This document shows positions 34,394-44,181 of a stretch of 64,000 nt of DNA, in pieces; positions within the stretch are counted from its first letter, which is position 1, and each line of letters begins with the position of its first letter. Location of the stretch: assembly GCF_000518685.1 (NCBI RefSeq), contig NZ_JAEB01000001.1:1-64000 (forward strand). Reading direction: 5' to 3'. This DNA comes from Eubacterium xylanophilum ATCC 35991. Its GTDB lineage: Bacteria > Bacillota > Clostridia > Lachnospirales > Lachnospiraceae. The notes under the pieces were generated by a model. It was not told where the DNA came from. It saw only the letters and a program-made list of their open reading frames with translations, and ran no database searches. The translations under genes were made by a program, and so were the position numbers.

Positions 34394-35548
34394 ATGAGAG
34401 ATCCATTATCAAAAATGGTACAGGAGATAGAACCATCAGGAATTAGAAGATTTTTTGACTTGGCAAGTAACATGGACGATGTTGTTTCCCTCGGTGTGGG
34501 AGAACCTGACTTTGACACCCCATGGCATATTAGAGAAGAGGGAATATATTCGTTGGAACAGGGAAGAACGTATTATACAGCTAATGCGGGACTCTTGCCT
34601 TTGAGAAAGTCGATTTGCAAGTATCTTAAGAAGAGAATAGATGTAAAATATTCCGCCGACGAGATTGTCGTTACGGTGGGGGGAAGCGAGGCGATTGACG
34701 GAACATTTCGCGCAATGCTGGATCCGGGCGATGAGGTGATTATACCGGAGCCTTGTTTTGTGTCATATTTGCCATGTGTACAGATGGCAGGAGGAAAACC
34801 GGTTAGGATTAGCCTTGAGGAGAAAGACAAGTTTAAACTCACTCCCGAGAAGCTGTTGGGCGGAATCACAGACAAGACTAAGATGGTGGTTCTTCCATTT
34901 CCAAACAATCCAACAGGTGCGGTTATGAGTCGTCAGGAGTTAGAGGCGATTGCTGAGGTGATTATCGAGAAAGATCTGTATGTTTTGTCAGATGAGATCT
35001 ACTCAGAACTTACATATAGTGGAGACCACGTATCTATTGCCAGTCTTCCCGGCATGAGGGAAAGAACAGTGGTAATCAATGGATTTTCTAAGTCATTTGC
35101 CATGACAGGTTGGAGATTAGGCTATGCAGCGGGACCTCGTAAGATAATCGAGCAGATGATAAAGATTCATCAGTTTTTGATTATGAGTGCACCTACGACT
35201 AGTCAGTATGCAGCTATAGAGGCGCTTGAACACGGAATGAAAGACGTAGAGAGAATGAGGGTCGCATACAACCAGAGAAGGCAGTTTTTGATGGAGAAAT
35301 TTAGCGAGATGGGAATTCCATGTTTTGAACCATTTGGAGCATTTTACGTATTTCCAAATATTCAGAAGTTCGGAATGTCAAGCGAGGAGTTTGCCACAAG
35401 ACTCCTAGAGGAGAAGCATGTGGCTGTAGTTCCCGGAACTGCTTTCGGAGTATGTGGGGAAGGTTTCCTGCGAATTTCTTATGCATATTCTATAGAGGAC
35501 TTAAAGGTTGCATTAGATAAGATACAAGAATTTATAGACAATTTATAG
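34394..35548 (+). CDS. PLP-dependent class I/II aminotransferase
   Basis: A 384-residue fold-type I aminotransferase. Substrate-binding VSLGVGEPDFDTPWHI near residue 32, ANAGLLPLR, the NNPTGAV loop near residue 172, and the PLP-lysine in NGFSKSFAMTGWRLGY (Lys about 235) are all present. The family includes aspartate, aromatic and PatA-type enzymes; the exact substrate cannot be fixed. It lies downstream of an Lrp regulator. Confidence 0.93.
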   Translation: MRDPLSKMVQEIEPSGIRRFFDLASNMDDVVSLGVGEPDFDTPWHIREEGIYSLEQGRTYYTANAGLLPLRKSICKYLKKRIDVKYSADEIVVTVGGSEAIDGTFRAMLDPGDEVIIPEPCFVSYLPCVQMAGGKPVRISLEEKDKFKLTPEKLLGGITDKTKMVVLPFPNNPTGAVMSRQELEAIAEVIIEKDLYVLSDEIYSELTYSGDHVSIASLPGMRERTVVINGFSKSFAMTGWRLGYAAGPRKIIEQMIKIHQFLIMSAPTTSQYAAIEALEHGMKDVERMRVAYNQRRQFLMEKFSEMGIPCFEPFGAFYVFPNIQKFGMSSEEFATRLLEEKHVAVVPGTAFGVCGEGFLRISYAYSIEDLKVALDKIQEFIDNL

Positions 35549-35619
35549 TCTTTATGATAAAATTATTATGTATGAGAAATAGTATGTTAGTAGGATTTCG
35601 CTGAGAAAGGAGTTAATAG

Positions 35620-36090
35620 ATGGCTACATTAAAGGCAGAACACGTTAATCCTTTTCTTATGGCGGCTAAGAAAGTAATACAAGATGTGTGTTTCATTGAT
35701 GTTGAAGTCAAGAGACCGATCATCAAAGAAACGACATTTGGCGATGATATATGGGTAATTATCATTGGCGTTACCGGAGAAATCAAAGGGCAAGTGCTAC
35801 TTGCGATGGACGAGAAGAATGCATGTGGGGTTGCATCGAAGATGTGTATGATGGAAGTCTTGCAGATTGATGATTTTGCAGCGAGTGCATTGAGCGAGTT
35901 GGGGAATATGATTATGGGCAATGCAGCTACTGTATTTTCTGCAAAGGGAATAGGCATAGACATTACACCGCCAACTCTATCTCACGGTGAAGTGGAATTT
36001 AAAAGCACATATGTCAAGAGTTTGTGTGTACCTATGGGTGTTGGAGATATTCAAGTTGACCTTTTCTTGGCGCTGAAAGAAGATAATTGA
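35620..36090 (+). CDS. cheX: CheX-like chemotaxis phosphatase
   Basis: A 156-residue protein of the CheC/CheX/FliY phosphatase family. The single active-site helix has the E-x-x-N pattern (SELGNMIMGNAA), as in CheX, and VNPFLMAAKKVIQDVC at the N-terminus is typical. CheX dephosphorylates CheY-P and so adapts flagellar switching. AAAGGAG precedes the ATG. The rest of the chemotaxis genes are outside the window. Confidence 0.88.
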   Translation: MATLKAEHVNPFLMAAKKVIQDVCFIDVEVKRPIIKETTFGDDIWVIIIGVTGEIKGQVLLAMDEKNACGVASKMCMMEVLQIDDFAASALSELGNMIMGNAATVFSAKGIGIDITPPTLSHGEVEFKSTYVKSLCVPMGVGDIQVDLFLALKEDN

Positions 36091-36118
36091 ATCATGATAG
36101 GGAGGTTTTTGTAAAGTT

Positions 36119-36619
36119 GTGATTAATATCGTTTTACTTGAGCCAGAGATTCCAGCCAATACGGGTAATATTGGGAGAACTTGCGTCGCAATCGGTGCGA
36201 AGTTACACCTAATTGAGCCGATGGGATTTAGAATTAATGAAAAGCAAGTTAAGCGAGCAGGGCTAGATTATTGGCCTAAGCTTAATTATGAAATATATGA
36301 CAGTTACAGTGATTTCATGGAGAAAAATGCTGGAGCCAAGATATATATGGCAACCACAAAAGCAAAGAAGATATACTCGGAAGCTGAGTATGAGGATGGT
36401 TGTTTTATTATGTTTGGCAAGGAGAGTGCTGGTATTCCGGAAGAAATCCTTGTAGATAATGAAGAGAATTGCGTCCGAATTCCTATGTTTGAGGATACGA
36501 GGTCACTCAACCTAGGAAATTCAGTTGCAATATTTGCATATGAAGCTATGAGACAGCTTGATTTTAAGACCCTTAACACTGAGGGAGAGTTGCACAGGCT
36601 TCATTGGAAAACTACTTAA
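36119..36619 (+). CDS. trmL: tRNA (cytidine/uridine-34 2'-O)-methyltransferase TrmL
   Basis: A 166-residue SPOUT methyltransferase. INIVLLEPEIPANTGNIGRTC at the N-terminus, MFGKESAGIPEEIL and the knot motif RIPMFEDTRSLNLGNSVAIFAYEAMRQ define TrmL, which methylates the wobble base of tRNA-Leu isoacceptors. GTG 36119 is the start, with GGGAGG 13 bases upstream. Its last eight bases overlap the convergent mutS2 3' end, with no room for a terminator. Confidence 0.95.
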   Translation: MINIVLLEPEIPANTGNIGRTCVAIGAKLHLIEPMGFRINEKQVKRAGLDYWPKLNYEIYDSYSDFMEKNAGAKIYMATTKAKKIYSEAEYEDGCFIMFGKESAGIPEEILVDNEENCVRIPMFEDTRSLNLGNSVAIFAYEAMRQLDFKTLNTEGELHRLHWKTT

Positions 36620-38981
36620 ATTCAACGATTGTTACGCCGTAGCCACCTTCGCCGTACTCACCGAGACGGTAAGTGGCTATATTTTTTTGCTTTCTGCAAT
36701 GGGCCTGAACGGCGTTTCTGAGGGCGCCTGTTCCCACACCGTGGATGATGGTGACCTGACTTAGTTTGGCAAGATATGCATCATCCAGGTATTTATCTAG
36801 GAGAGGTATTGCCTCATCGACCGTTTTTCCAATGAGATTAATGCTAGATGTGACGGACATGGATTTACTCATTCGAAGTTTGCCCATTTCACTTCTTTCT
36901 TTGTTCTTCTCCTTGGTTTTCATCTTGGTTTCATCCTCTAGGAACTCTAGGTCGCTTATATTAACTTCGGAGCGCATGATTCCCATCTGAACAAAGAGGT
37001 TACCCTTGCTGTTGGGGAGAGTGCTGACTGTTCCCTTGATTCCCATAGAATGAACCATAACTACGTCGCCGATTGCAAGATTTTCGGCGGCTTTTTTGGG
37101 CTTTTTGCCAGATGATATACCGGCGGACTTGGTCTCTGTTTTATCCAATTCTGCGCGAAGGGCAGCTCTCTCTGCTTCCATTACGCTCATGTCCGGACCT
37201 GCTGAATTCATCCACTTGTTGTATTTTCGAATGGATTCGTCTGCAAAATCCTTGGCTTTTTGCAAGATCTCATTGGCTTCATCGTTGGCTTTTTTGAGAA
37301 TGCGCTCTCTTGCATTATCGATTCTCTCGTTTTTGGCCTCCAAATTCTTCTTTTGACGCTCTATGTTATCGCGATAATTTGCCGCCTTCTGTCTCTCGAT
37401 TTCAAGTTCCTTGCGTGTTTTGTCAAGGTTTGCTATCACGTCCTCAAAGCTCCTTGCATCTTCATTTACAAGTCCCTTGGCATGATCTATGATATCCTTA
37501 GAAAGTCCCAATTTTCGAGAAATAGTAAAAGCGTTACTCTTTCCCGGGACACCTATAATGAGCTTATAAGTTGGCTGCATTTTTTCCACGTCAAACTCGC
37601 AAGAAGCATTTTCAACATTTTTGGTTCTCAGAGCATATTCCTTGAGTTCGCTGTAGTGCGTAGTTGACATGGCTGTGACGCCACGGTTTAGAAGATTGTC
37701 AAGGATTGATATGGCCAATGCGGCACCCTCTACGGGATCGGTTCCCGCCCCAAGTTCGTCAAACAGCGCCAAGGTTCGCTTGTTGGCCCTGTTGAGGATA
37801 TAAACGGTATTTGACATATGGGATGAGAAGGTACTGAGACTCTGCTCGATACTCTGTTCATCGCCGATATCTGCGTAGACCTCTTCAAATACACAGAGGT
37901 GTGATCCGTCAAATGCCGGTATGTGGAGGCCCGCTTGCCCCATCAAGGTAAATAGTCCGACAGTCTTAAGTGACACGGTCTTACCGCCCGTGTTTGGACC
38001 GGTGACAATCAAAAGTTTATAATCTCGGCCGAGAGTGACGTCGATTGGAACCACTTTATCTCTTGGAATAAGTGGATGACGTCCCTTCTTAATCTCTATG
38101 TAATTCTCGGAAAAGTTCGGTTCGCTGGCTTGCATTTTCTTGGACAGCTTTCCCTTGGCAAAGATAAAATCAAGTTCAGCAAGCAATATCACATTCCTCT
38201 CAAGAGTCTCTGCTTCCGGGGCGCAAAGGGCGCTGATGGCAGCAAGAATCTTGTCAATTTCCTCTTTTTCTTTGATGGCTAGCTCTGCCAAATCGTTGTT
38301 GAGTTTTACAATTGCCATTGGCTCGATGAAGAAGGTGGATCCCGTAGAGCTTTGATCGTGAATCATGCCGGGAACAGCTGATTTGTACTCTTGCCTGACA
38401 GGCAGACAGTAGCGACCATTTCTCATGGTGATAATGCTGTCTCTGAGCTTATCTCCGGCGGCATTTACTTCCTTGGTGAGCTGCTCACGAATCTTGTCAT
38501 TTGTTGTCTTTATCTGGCGTCTGATGGATTTGAGAGCGCCGCTGGCATCGTCGCTAATCTCATCTTCGGAGATTATGCAGCGGTTGATCTCTCTATAAAT
38601 ATCCGGAAGGGGATTGATGCCCTCGAATCGACCTGATAGAAAGTCCTTGCCCTCTTCCTTGGCATCATAATCTGTCGCTCTCTTGGCACAAGCCAGAAGG
38701 GCTGAGACGCGCAAAAGTTCGCTGATTCCAAGGGTTCCTCCTTTCTCGAGAGGAGTCAAAAATGGTCTGATATCCGTCAGACCGTTGAAGTAAAGGGCTC
38801 CATTGTGAAATATTCTATTTAACGCATGGCTTGTCTCGGCCTGCATCGCAGTGATTTCACCTATATCAGAAGAAGGGCGGAGTCTGGCAGCCTTGTCTTT
38901 GCCCAAGGGCGAATCTGCCTCTTCCACCAACATATTAATTATCTTATCGTATTCACATGTCTTAAGTACTTTTTTGTTCAA
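36612..38981 (-). CDS. mutS2: MutS2: endonuclease/ribosome-rescue ATPase
   Basis: A 789-residue MutS2. It has the core/clamp region (to about 290), a MutS-type ATPase with Walker A GPNTGGKT near residue 330 and ELGAGTDP, a coiled-coil Lys/Glu-rich region (about 515-600), a KOW-like segment (GDVVMVHSMGIKGTV) and a C-terminal Smr nuclease domain (about 720-789) with HGVGTGALR. TTG 38981 (giving MNKKVLKTCEYDKI) is preferred because AGGAT lies nine bases upstream; GTG 38990 would be too close to it. Confidence 0.95.
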   Translation of the reverse strand: MNKKVLKTCEYDKIINMLVEEADSPLGKDKAARLRPSSDIGEITAMQAETSHALNRIFHNGALYFNGLTDIRPFLTPLEKGGTLGISELLRVSALLACAKRATDYDAKEEGKDFLSGRFEGINPLPDIYREINRCIISEDEISDDASGALKSIRRQIKTTNDKIREQLTKEVNAAGDKLRDSIITMRNGRYCLPVRQEYKSAVPGMIHDQSSTGSTFFIEPMAIVKLNNDLAELAIKEKEEIDKILAAISALCAPEAETLERNVILLAELDFIFAKGKLSKKMQASEPNFSENYIEIKKGRHPLIPRDKVVPIDVTLGRDYKLLIVTGPNTGGKTVSLKTVGLFTLMGQAGLHIPAFDGSHLCVFEEVYADIGDEQSIEQSLSTFSSHMSNTVYILNRANKRTLALFDELGAGTDPVEGAALAISILDNLLNRGVTAMSTTHYSELKEYALRTKNVENASCEFDVEKMQPTYKLIIGVPGKSNAFTISRKLGLSKDIIDHAKGLVNEDARSFEDVIANLDKTRKELEIERQKAANYRDNIERQKKNLEAKNERIDNARERILKKANDEANEILQKAKDFADESIRKYNKWMNSAGPDMSVMEAERAALRAELDKTETKSAGISSGKKPKKAAENLAIGDVVMVHSMGIKGTVSTLPNSKGNLFVQMGIMRSEVNISDLEFLEDETKMKTKEKNKERSEMGKLRMSKSMSVTSSINLIGKTVDEAIPLLDKYLDDAYLAKLSQVTIIHGVGTGALRNAVQAHCRKQKNIATYRLGEYGEGGYGVTIVEFK

Positions 38982-39012
38982 AAGGTTCACATCCTATCTG
39001 TTTAATAACCAT

Positions 39013-39041
39013 ATTATATTGATTTTGCGCGGGCATGTCAA
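39013..39041 (-). promoter_or_regulatory. mutS2 promoter
   Basis: Minus strand TTGACA (plus 39036-39041), 17-base spacer, TATAAT (plus 39013-39018). Perfect consensus hexamers. Confidence 0.88.
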
Positions 39042-39055
39042 TATTTCCGTCGAAT

Positions 39056-39084
39056 TTGACTTGCATTCTTCAATGTGCTATAAT
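39056..39084 (+). promoter_or_regulatory. Promoter of the polymer synthesis operon
   Basis: TTGACT (39056-39061), 17-base spacer, TATAAT (39079-39084), divergent from the mutS2 promoter with 14 bases between the -35 boxes. Confidence 0.85.
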
Positions 39085-39125
39085 TGTCGACAGCATGAAT
39101 TTTTTAATTAGAAAGGTTATAAGAA

Positions 39126-40586
39126 ATGGAAGAAAAGGCAATTAGAGTGGGTTCTATGGAGGAAGAAAAAGTGAATAAAACATCGAGTGTGCTCGGTAAA
39201 AGGGCGCTTGTAGCTATAACTGCCTATATGGTTTTTTTGACAATATATATTCTCGGCAATAGAATATGTATTCTGATGACGGGATATGAGATTATATCCG
39301 ATGTCATGCTGGCGACCACGAAAGTGTTGGAATTCTATCGCTTTATGTGGATTGGTGGCATTATCATGGCGGCCTACCTGGTATGGGTGTTGAGAAAAAA
39401 GCTGGTTTCAATTGACATTATATTCTTGGCGGGATATTTTCTATTTCTCGCATTGAGTGTTGTTGCCAATAGAGATTTGGGATTTGGCAGTAACCTTATG
39501 GAGTCAGTTAAGATAGGTCTGGTTATCGTTGATTTCTACCTATTGGGAAGAGCCATTGACAAGGCTCAGTTCGACTATATTCTCAAGCGCGTGGTTTTGT
39601 TCGGACTCTATGTATGGAACATAGGATGTGCCTTGTCTCTGTGGACGTATTTTATCAACTACAAGGGGTATTATTGGTTCTCAAGTTTTAACAGACCAAG
39701 CCGTCAGGGAATTATGTCGGGACGTCTCTTCGGCGTTTTTTCCGATCCAAACTATGCGGCATTTATCTCATTTTTGTTTATAGGGGCGATTGTCTATCTT
39801 TATAAAAAGGTAAATAGCAAAATCATCAAAGTTTTGTTCGTGATAAGTGTTGTGGTAAATGTGGTATATATCGTGCTTTCTGTGTCGAGATCATCATATG
39901 TAACGATTCTTTGCTCGCTTGTAGTGGCGTCAGTTTACTACACATATGTGAAAAATGGTACGATATTCAGTTTGAAATCCATAGGTTGGGCAGCTCTCAG
40001 GGCAGCAGTTGCTGTTGGAGGAGCGCTAGCTCTGTATTTTATAGTTCTCTTCGCTTTCCAGGGAGTTGGCTATGCAGTGACTCCTGAGCGCGATGTAGAA
40101 ACAGAATTTGAGCGCGAGGATGTGACGGAAGAGAATATTTCCAACAGTCGATTCAGAATATGGATGGACTACACGGAGCTTCTCAAGGATCGTCCTCTTA
40201 CGGGATTTTCTGCCAGAGGTGCTTTGGAGTATGCCAAGAAAAAAGATCCAAACTCATACCTTGCAGACAGACAGTACAATACTCACAATATGTACTTGTT
40301 GGCCTTTGTGCAGACGGGTATTCTTGGAGCGGGAATGATGATAATCTTCCTTGCGTACCTGTTGATTATGTCCTTGAAAAACATGAAGAAGTTTTGCACC
40401 AATACGGCGTTTGCCCTCTCTGTTTTCTGGGTGGTTTCGAGTTTTGTATTCTATTTCTTCAATGTGGGAGTGTTTACTTCATACAGATTTGAGACAATGC
40501 TCTTCTGGTGGGCGTTGGGTTATATAGGTGGTTGCATTTATGATGATAAAAAGAGCAAAAGTGTCGGTGATAGTGCCGGTATATAA
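39126..40586 (+). CDS. O-antigen ligase/polymerase-like membrane protein (second)
   Basis: A 486-residue polytopic membrane protein with about ten to eleven hydrophobic helices. SGRLFGVFSDPNYAAFISFLFIG mid-protein and the large periplasmic-type loop ending NSRFRIWMDYTELLKDRPLTGFSARGA then NTHNMYLLAFVQTGILG are signatures of the Wzy_C/WaaL family. It would polymerise or transfer an undecaprenyl-linked glycan. It heads a three-gene operon and overlaps the following glycosyltransferase gene by about 45 bases. Confidence 0.88.
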   Translation: MEEKAIRVGSMEEEKVNKTSSVLGKRALVAITAYMVFLTIYILGNRICILMTGYEIISDVMLATTKVLEFYRFMWIGGIIMAAYLVWVLRKKLVSIDIIFLAGYFLFLALSVVANRDLGFGSNLMESVKIGLVIVDFYLLGRAIDKAQFDYILKRVVLFGLYVWNIGCALSLWTYFINYKGYYWFSSFNRPSRQGIMSGRLFGVFSDPNYAAFISFLFIGAIVYLYKKVNSKIIKVLFVISVVVNVVYIVLSVSRSSYVTILCSLVVASVYYTYVKNGTIFSLKSIGWAALRAAVAVGGALALYFIVLFAFQGVGYAVTPERDVETEFEREDVTEENISNSRFRIWMDYTELLKDRPLTGFSARGALEYAKKKDPNSYLADRQYNTHNMYLLAFVQTGILGAGMMIIFLAYLLIMSLKNMKKFCTNTAFALSVFWVVSSFVFYFFNVGVFTSYRFETMLFWWALGYIGGCIYDDKKSKSVGDSAGI

Positions 40587-41526
40587 TTGTGAGAAATATT
40601 TGGATGCTTGCATAAAAAGCATAATTGCACAGACATATGAGAATATAGAGCTCTTGTTGATAGATGACGGGGCTACAGATAATAGCGGCGAAATCTGTGA
40701 CAAGTACGTCAAGCCTTCCGGGGAAAATATTCCGACGGAGGGAAGAGAAGTCAAAGTCTTTCACCGAGATAATGTGGGAGTAAGTAGGACAAGAAATTAT
40801 GGGATTTCTGAGGCCACCGGAGAGTATGTTGTATTTGTCGATAGTGATGATACTATCGAGCCCGACATGGTGGAGTTTTTGGTCGATAGCGTGGAAAATA
40901 ATGACTGCGAGTCAGCGTTTTGTGGGACTATTTACGATTATCCCGACGGCAGAACGAGAAACTTCCCGGAAGAACGCGTCAAGGTGAATCTCAGCGGTCT
41001 TGGGGCAATTCGTGAGATATTGATTAACAAAATAGCATTTGCCGGGCCAGTGTGCAAGATTTTTCGACGAGATGCGATTCCGACGGAGTTTTTCCCAACG
41101 GACATCAGCATAGCAGAAGACGCAGTGGCTCTTGTGGGAGTTCTAAAGGGAATGAAGCGTGTTTTTGTTGATACCAAGCCACTATATCATTATAATCGTC
41201 GCGAGGGAAGTCTCACAACTGCTAACTTTTCTAAGCGCGACTATGATGTTATAATTGCCTACGAGAGAATAGAGGAGATGCTTGCTGGATGCGGCCTTGA
41301 CAGAGAAGTGAGTTTCAGGCAGTTTATCGCTCATTTCCGCGTATATGATAAGTATGTTCTCAGCGAGAGGAAACTCCGAAAAGAAGAACAATACAAGTGG
41401 TTCAAAGAAAATTTTTCTTCTATAATCAAGAATCCATATATCGGAAGAAATCGCAAGATAGCTCTGAGAGCTATGATGATTAGCCCAAAACTATATAGAA
41501 GAATTATTAAGGCGACAGCCCGATAG
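40540..41526 (+). CDS. Family 2 glycosyltransferase
   Basis: A 328-residue GT-A glycosyltransferase. VSVIVPVYNCEKYLDACIKSI at the N-terminus, LLLIDDGATDNS and VVFVDSDDTIEPDMVEFLV (DxD) identify GT2. A helical C-terminal region follows with YHYNRREGSLT, as in capsular/teichoic transferases. ATG 40540 is eight bases after AGGTGG. It acts on a nucleotide-sugar donor at the cytoplasmic face; the specificity is unknown. Confidence 0.93.
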   Translation: MMIKRAKVSVIVPVYNCEKYLDACIKSIIAQTYENIELLLIDDGATDNSGEICDKYVKPSGENIPTEGREVKVFHRDNVGVSRTRNYGISEATGEYVVFVDSDDTIEPDMVEFLVDSVENNDCESAFCGTIYDYPDGRTRNFPEERVKVNLSGLGAIREILINKIAFAGPVCKIFRRDAIPTEFFPTDISIAEDAVALVGVLKGMKRVFVDTKPLYHYNRREGSLTTANFSKRDYDVIIAYERIEEMLAGCGLDREVSFRQFIAHFRVYDKYVLSERKLRKEEQYKWFKENFSSIIKNPYIGRNRKIALRAMMISPKLYRRIIKATAR

Positions 41527-41548
41527 AAAATACCTAGGAGGAGACCGG

Positions 41549-42679
41549 ATGAGTATCAAGAGTTTATTGTTTAAAGTATTTTGTCTCCTACCTATAAAAG
41601 AGGGAATTGTTTTGGAGAGTCATCCCGACTTTTCGGACAATTCCTATGCTATTTATAGGGAATTGATAAAGAGGGGATACAACAAAAATCATCCCATATA
41701 TTGGATGGTTCATGACATGACGACAGAAGATGATATGGACTTGCCGGAAAATGTGGAGAGGATTCCCCTGGATGGCGGAACATTTTCCATGAAGATAAAG
41801 CGACTTCTGGTGCTCTATAGAACCCGTTGCATATGTGATTGCAACCGCTATATCTACAAGAGGCGAGATGGGCAACTGAGAATTCACCTGGGTCACGGCA
41901 TGCCGATTAAGTACGTGAAGAGCTATACAAACCTAGAACAAATAGGAGATGTAGATTACTATCTCATGTTTGGAAAGTACTGGATGGATTTCTATCATGG
42001 CACGATAGGAATTCCCGAGGAGAAGCTGTTGCCCATTGGGTATCCCAGAAATGACGAGTTGAAGGGCGATTCTGAGAGCGACGAGAGATACATCATCTGG
42101 ATGCCAACTTACAGGCAACACAAGAAAAATGGTCCGGCCACCGAGACGAGATTTCCATATGGAATGCCCGAGGTGGAAAACGAGGGGGATTTGAAGGCCC
42201 TTAATGCCTGTTTAGAGAAGCTAGGAGTCAAGATGCTATTTAGACCCCACCCTGCACAAGATCTGGGCGTATTTGAGCGCGTAAAGCTGTCTAACGTGAT
42301 TGTGGCAGATGACGAGTACCTTAAAGCGAGAGAAAAATCCCTCTACAGTATTGTTAGAGATTCTCTTGCTTTGATAACGGACTACTCTTCCATATACTTT
42401 GATTATTTGGTGACAGGCAAGCCGATCGGCCTTACGTTGGGAGATGCTAGAGAGTTCTTTGAGCACAATACATGCGTCTTTGAGGATGTCAGGGAGAGTT
42501 TGGCAGGCTGGAAGATCGATGGAATGAGAGATTTGTTGGACTTTATCCAAGCTGTGTCTGAGGGAGGGGAGAAAATTGATGCTGTTCTCAGAGATGTAGA
42601 GGATGCGCGGAATATTTTCCTGGATCAACAGGACAGACCGACGACGGAAATAGTCCTTGATTACTTGAATATCGACTAA
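41549..42679 (+). CDS. CDP-glycerol glycerophosphotransferase-family protein
   Basis: A 376-residue TagB/TagF-type polyol-phosphate transferase. Features are HLGHGMPIK near residue 113 (catalytic His), YWMDFYHG, the FRPHP motif near residue 232 and ITDYSSIYFDYLVTGKP near residue 273. It would transfer glycerol-phosphate or ribitol-phosphate from a CDP-donor to a lipid-linked glycan. A strong AGGAGG precedes the ATG. A CDP-polyol route is encoded at 52.3-54.8 kb. Confidence 0.9.
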   Translation: MSIKSLLFKVFCLLPIKEGIVLESHPDFSDNSYAIYRELIKRGYNKNHPIYWMVHDMTTEDDMDLPENVERIPLDGGTFSMKIKRLLVLYRTRCICDCNRYIYKRRDGQLRIHLGHGMPIKYVKSYTNLEQIGDVDYYLMFGKYWMDFYHGTIGIPEEKLLPIGYPRNDELKGDSESDERYIIWMPTYRQHKKNGPATETRFPYGMPEVENEGDLKALNACLEKLGVKMLFRPHPAQDLGVFERVKLSNVIVADDEYLKAREKSLYSIVRDSLALITDYSSIYFDYLVTGKPIGLTLGDAREFFEHNTCVFEDVRESLAGWKIDGMRDLLDFIQAVSEGGEKIDAVLRDVEDARNIFLDQQDRPTTEIVLDYLNID

Positions 42680-42707
42680 AGAAAAATGAGAAATTTGAAA
42701 AAAAGAC

Positions 42708-42736
42708 TTGACGTGCATAGTCAGACTGTGTTATTC
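42708..42736 (+). promoter_or_regulatory. Promoter of the rpmG-secE-nusG-rplK-rplA operon
   Basis: TTGACG (42708-42713), 17-18-base spacer, TTATTC/TATTCT near 42731-42737. A leader with a TTAGG...CCTAA stem around an oligo-T follows before rpmG. Confidence 0.65.
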
Positions 42737-42806
42737 TAGTATGGCGATGAATTAGGTCTTTTTTTTATGCCTAAATTTATGTTAGTAAAAATACGGAGGT
42801 GACGAG

Positions 42807-42956
42807 ATGCGTACTAAGATAACTTTGGAATGCACAGAGTGCAAGCAGAGAAACTACAACTTGACCAAAGATAAGAAGAACCATCCGGACAGAATGGAAA
42901 CAAAAAAATATTGCAGATTTTGCAGAAAGCACACATTACACAAGGAGACTAAATAA
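42807..42956 (+). CDS. rpmG: Ribosomal protein L33
   Basis: A 49-residue large-subunit protein, not in longer-frame predictions because of its size. It starts [17 protein letters not shown] and ends [15 protein letters not shown], with the two CxxC pairs of the zinc-binding (C+) form of L33. GGAGGTGA lies upstream of the ATG. It precedes secE, the usual Firmicutes arrangement. Confidence 0.97.
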   Translation: MRTKITLECTECKQRNYNLTKDKKNHPDRMETKKYCRFCRKHTLHKETK

Positions 42957-42991
42957 TTTTGTGTAGTGTCTGAAGAAAGGATGTGTGTAGA

Positions 42992-43192
42992 ATGAGCGAA
43001 GAAAAAGCTAAGAGCAATGGAAGTTTTTTCAAAAACATTAAAGCAGAATTCAAGAGATGTACATGGCCTAAGAAGGACGATCTCATCAAGCAATCTGCTT
43101 TGGTTATCGTTGTATCTATCGTCCTTGGCGCTGTTATTGCAGGTATTGATTGGATCATTCGTCTTGGCATTGACAAAGTGCTAGGTGTTTAA
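42992..43192 (+). CDS. secE: Preprotein translocase subunit SecE
   Basis: A 66-residue single-helix SecE: a basic cytoplasmic start, FKRCTWPKKDDL (the conserved amphipathic TWP motif) and a C-terminal membrane helix (about 36-58). It stabilises SecY in the translocon. ATG 42992 follows AAAGGATG; an upstream GTG at 42983 is not needed. Confidence 0.95.
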   Translation: MSEEKAKSNGSFFKNIKAEFKRCTWPKKDDLIKQSALVIVVSIVLGAVIAGIDWIIRLGIDKVLGV

Positions 43193-43208
43193 TTAATTGG
43201 AGGTTACT

Positions 43209-43727
43209 ATGGCAGAAGAAGCAAAATGGTATGTAGTACATACTTATTCTGGTTATGAGAATAAGGTTAAGGTTGATATTGAGAAAACAATTGAAAATCG
43301 CAATCTTCAGAATCAGATACTTGAGGTTATGGTACCTATGCAGACAGTTGTTGAGGAGAGGAATGGTGAGAAAAAGCAGGTGCAGAAGAAAATGTTCCCT
43401 GCATACGTAATTCTCAACATGGTAATGAATGATGAGACCTGGTATGTGGTGCGTAATACAAGAGGTGTTACGGGCTTCGTTGGACCAGGATCAAAACCGG
43501 TTCCGCTTACAGATGAGGAAATCGCCAACATGGGATTCCTTGAAAAAGCTGAGGAGGCTCCATATAGCATAGGCGACGAAGTAATGGTTACTACTGGTGT
43601 TTGGGAAAATACCAAAGGTGTTGTACAAGAAGTACATCCAGCTAAACATATGGCAGTTATCGTTATTGATATGTTTGGTCGTGGAACGCCGGTTGAGATT
43701 GATTTCTCAGAATTAGAAAAGATATAA
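43209..43727 (+). CDS. nusG: Transcription termination/antitermination factor NusG
   Basis: A 172-residue NusG. The NGN domain (1-110) starts with KWYVVHTYSGYENKV and has KMFPAYVILNM and VRNTRGVTGFVG; the KOW domain (about 120-172) follows (IGDEVMVTTGVWENTKGVV). It binds RNA polymerase and couples it to Rho or ribosomes. Shine-Dalgarno GGAGG is present at 43200. Confidence 0.97.
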   Translation: MAEEAKWYVVHTYSGYENKVKVDIEKTIENRNLQNQILEVMVPMQTVVEERNGEKKQVQKKMFPAYVILNMVMNDETWYVVRNTRGVTGFVGPGSKPVPLTDEEIANMGFLEKAEEAPYSIGDEVMVTTGVWENTKGVVQEVHPAKHMAVIVIDMFGRGTPVEIDFSELEKI

Positions 43728-43749
43728 ATAATTTAGGAGGACAACTTAA

Positions 43750-44175
43750 ATGGCTAAGAAAGTTGAAGGATATATTAAATTGCAAATCCCAGCTGGAAAA
43801 GCAACTCCAGCACCACCTGTTGGTCCTGCACTTGGACAGCATGGTGTAAATATTGTTCAGTTTACTAAGGAGTTCAACGCTAAGACTGCTGGACAGGAGG
43901 GAATGCTTATCCCTGTTGTTATTACAGTATACGCTGATAGAAGTTTTAGTTTTGTAACTAAGACTCCACCAGCTGCAGTTTTGATTAAGAAGGCTTGTAA
44001 GATTGAGTCAGGTTCAGGTGAGCCTAACAGAAAGAAAGTTGCAAGTATTTCAAAAGATGAACTTCAGAAGATCGCTGAACTCAAGATGCCTGACTTGAAT
44101 GCAGGTAGCATTGAAGCTGCAATTAGTATGATTGCTGGAACAGCTCGTAGTATGGGTGTTACAGTAGAAGAGTAA
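43750..44175 (+). CDS. rplK: Ribosomal protein L11
   Basis: A 141-residue L11: [27 protein letters not shown] at the N-terminus and the RNA-binding C-terminal half with [12 protein letters not shown] at the end. It forms the GTPase-associated centre on 23S rRNA. AGGAGG lies upstream of the ATG. Confidence 0.98.
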   Translation: MAKKVEGYIKLQIPAGKATPAPPVGPALGQHGVNIVQFTKEFNAKTAGQEGMLIPVVITVYADRSFSFVTKTPPAAVLIKKACKIESGSGEPNRKKVASISKDELQKIAELKMPDLNAGSIEAAISMIAGTARSMGVTVEE

Positions 44176-44181
44176 TAAGAA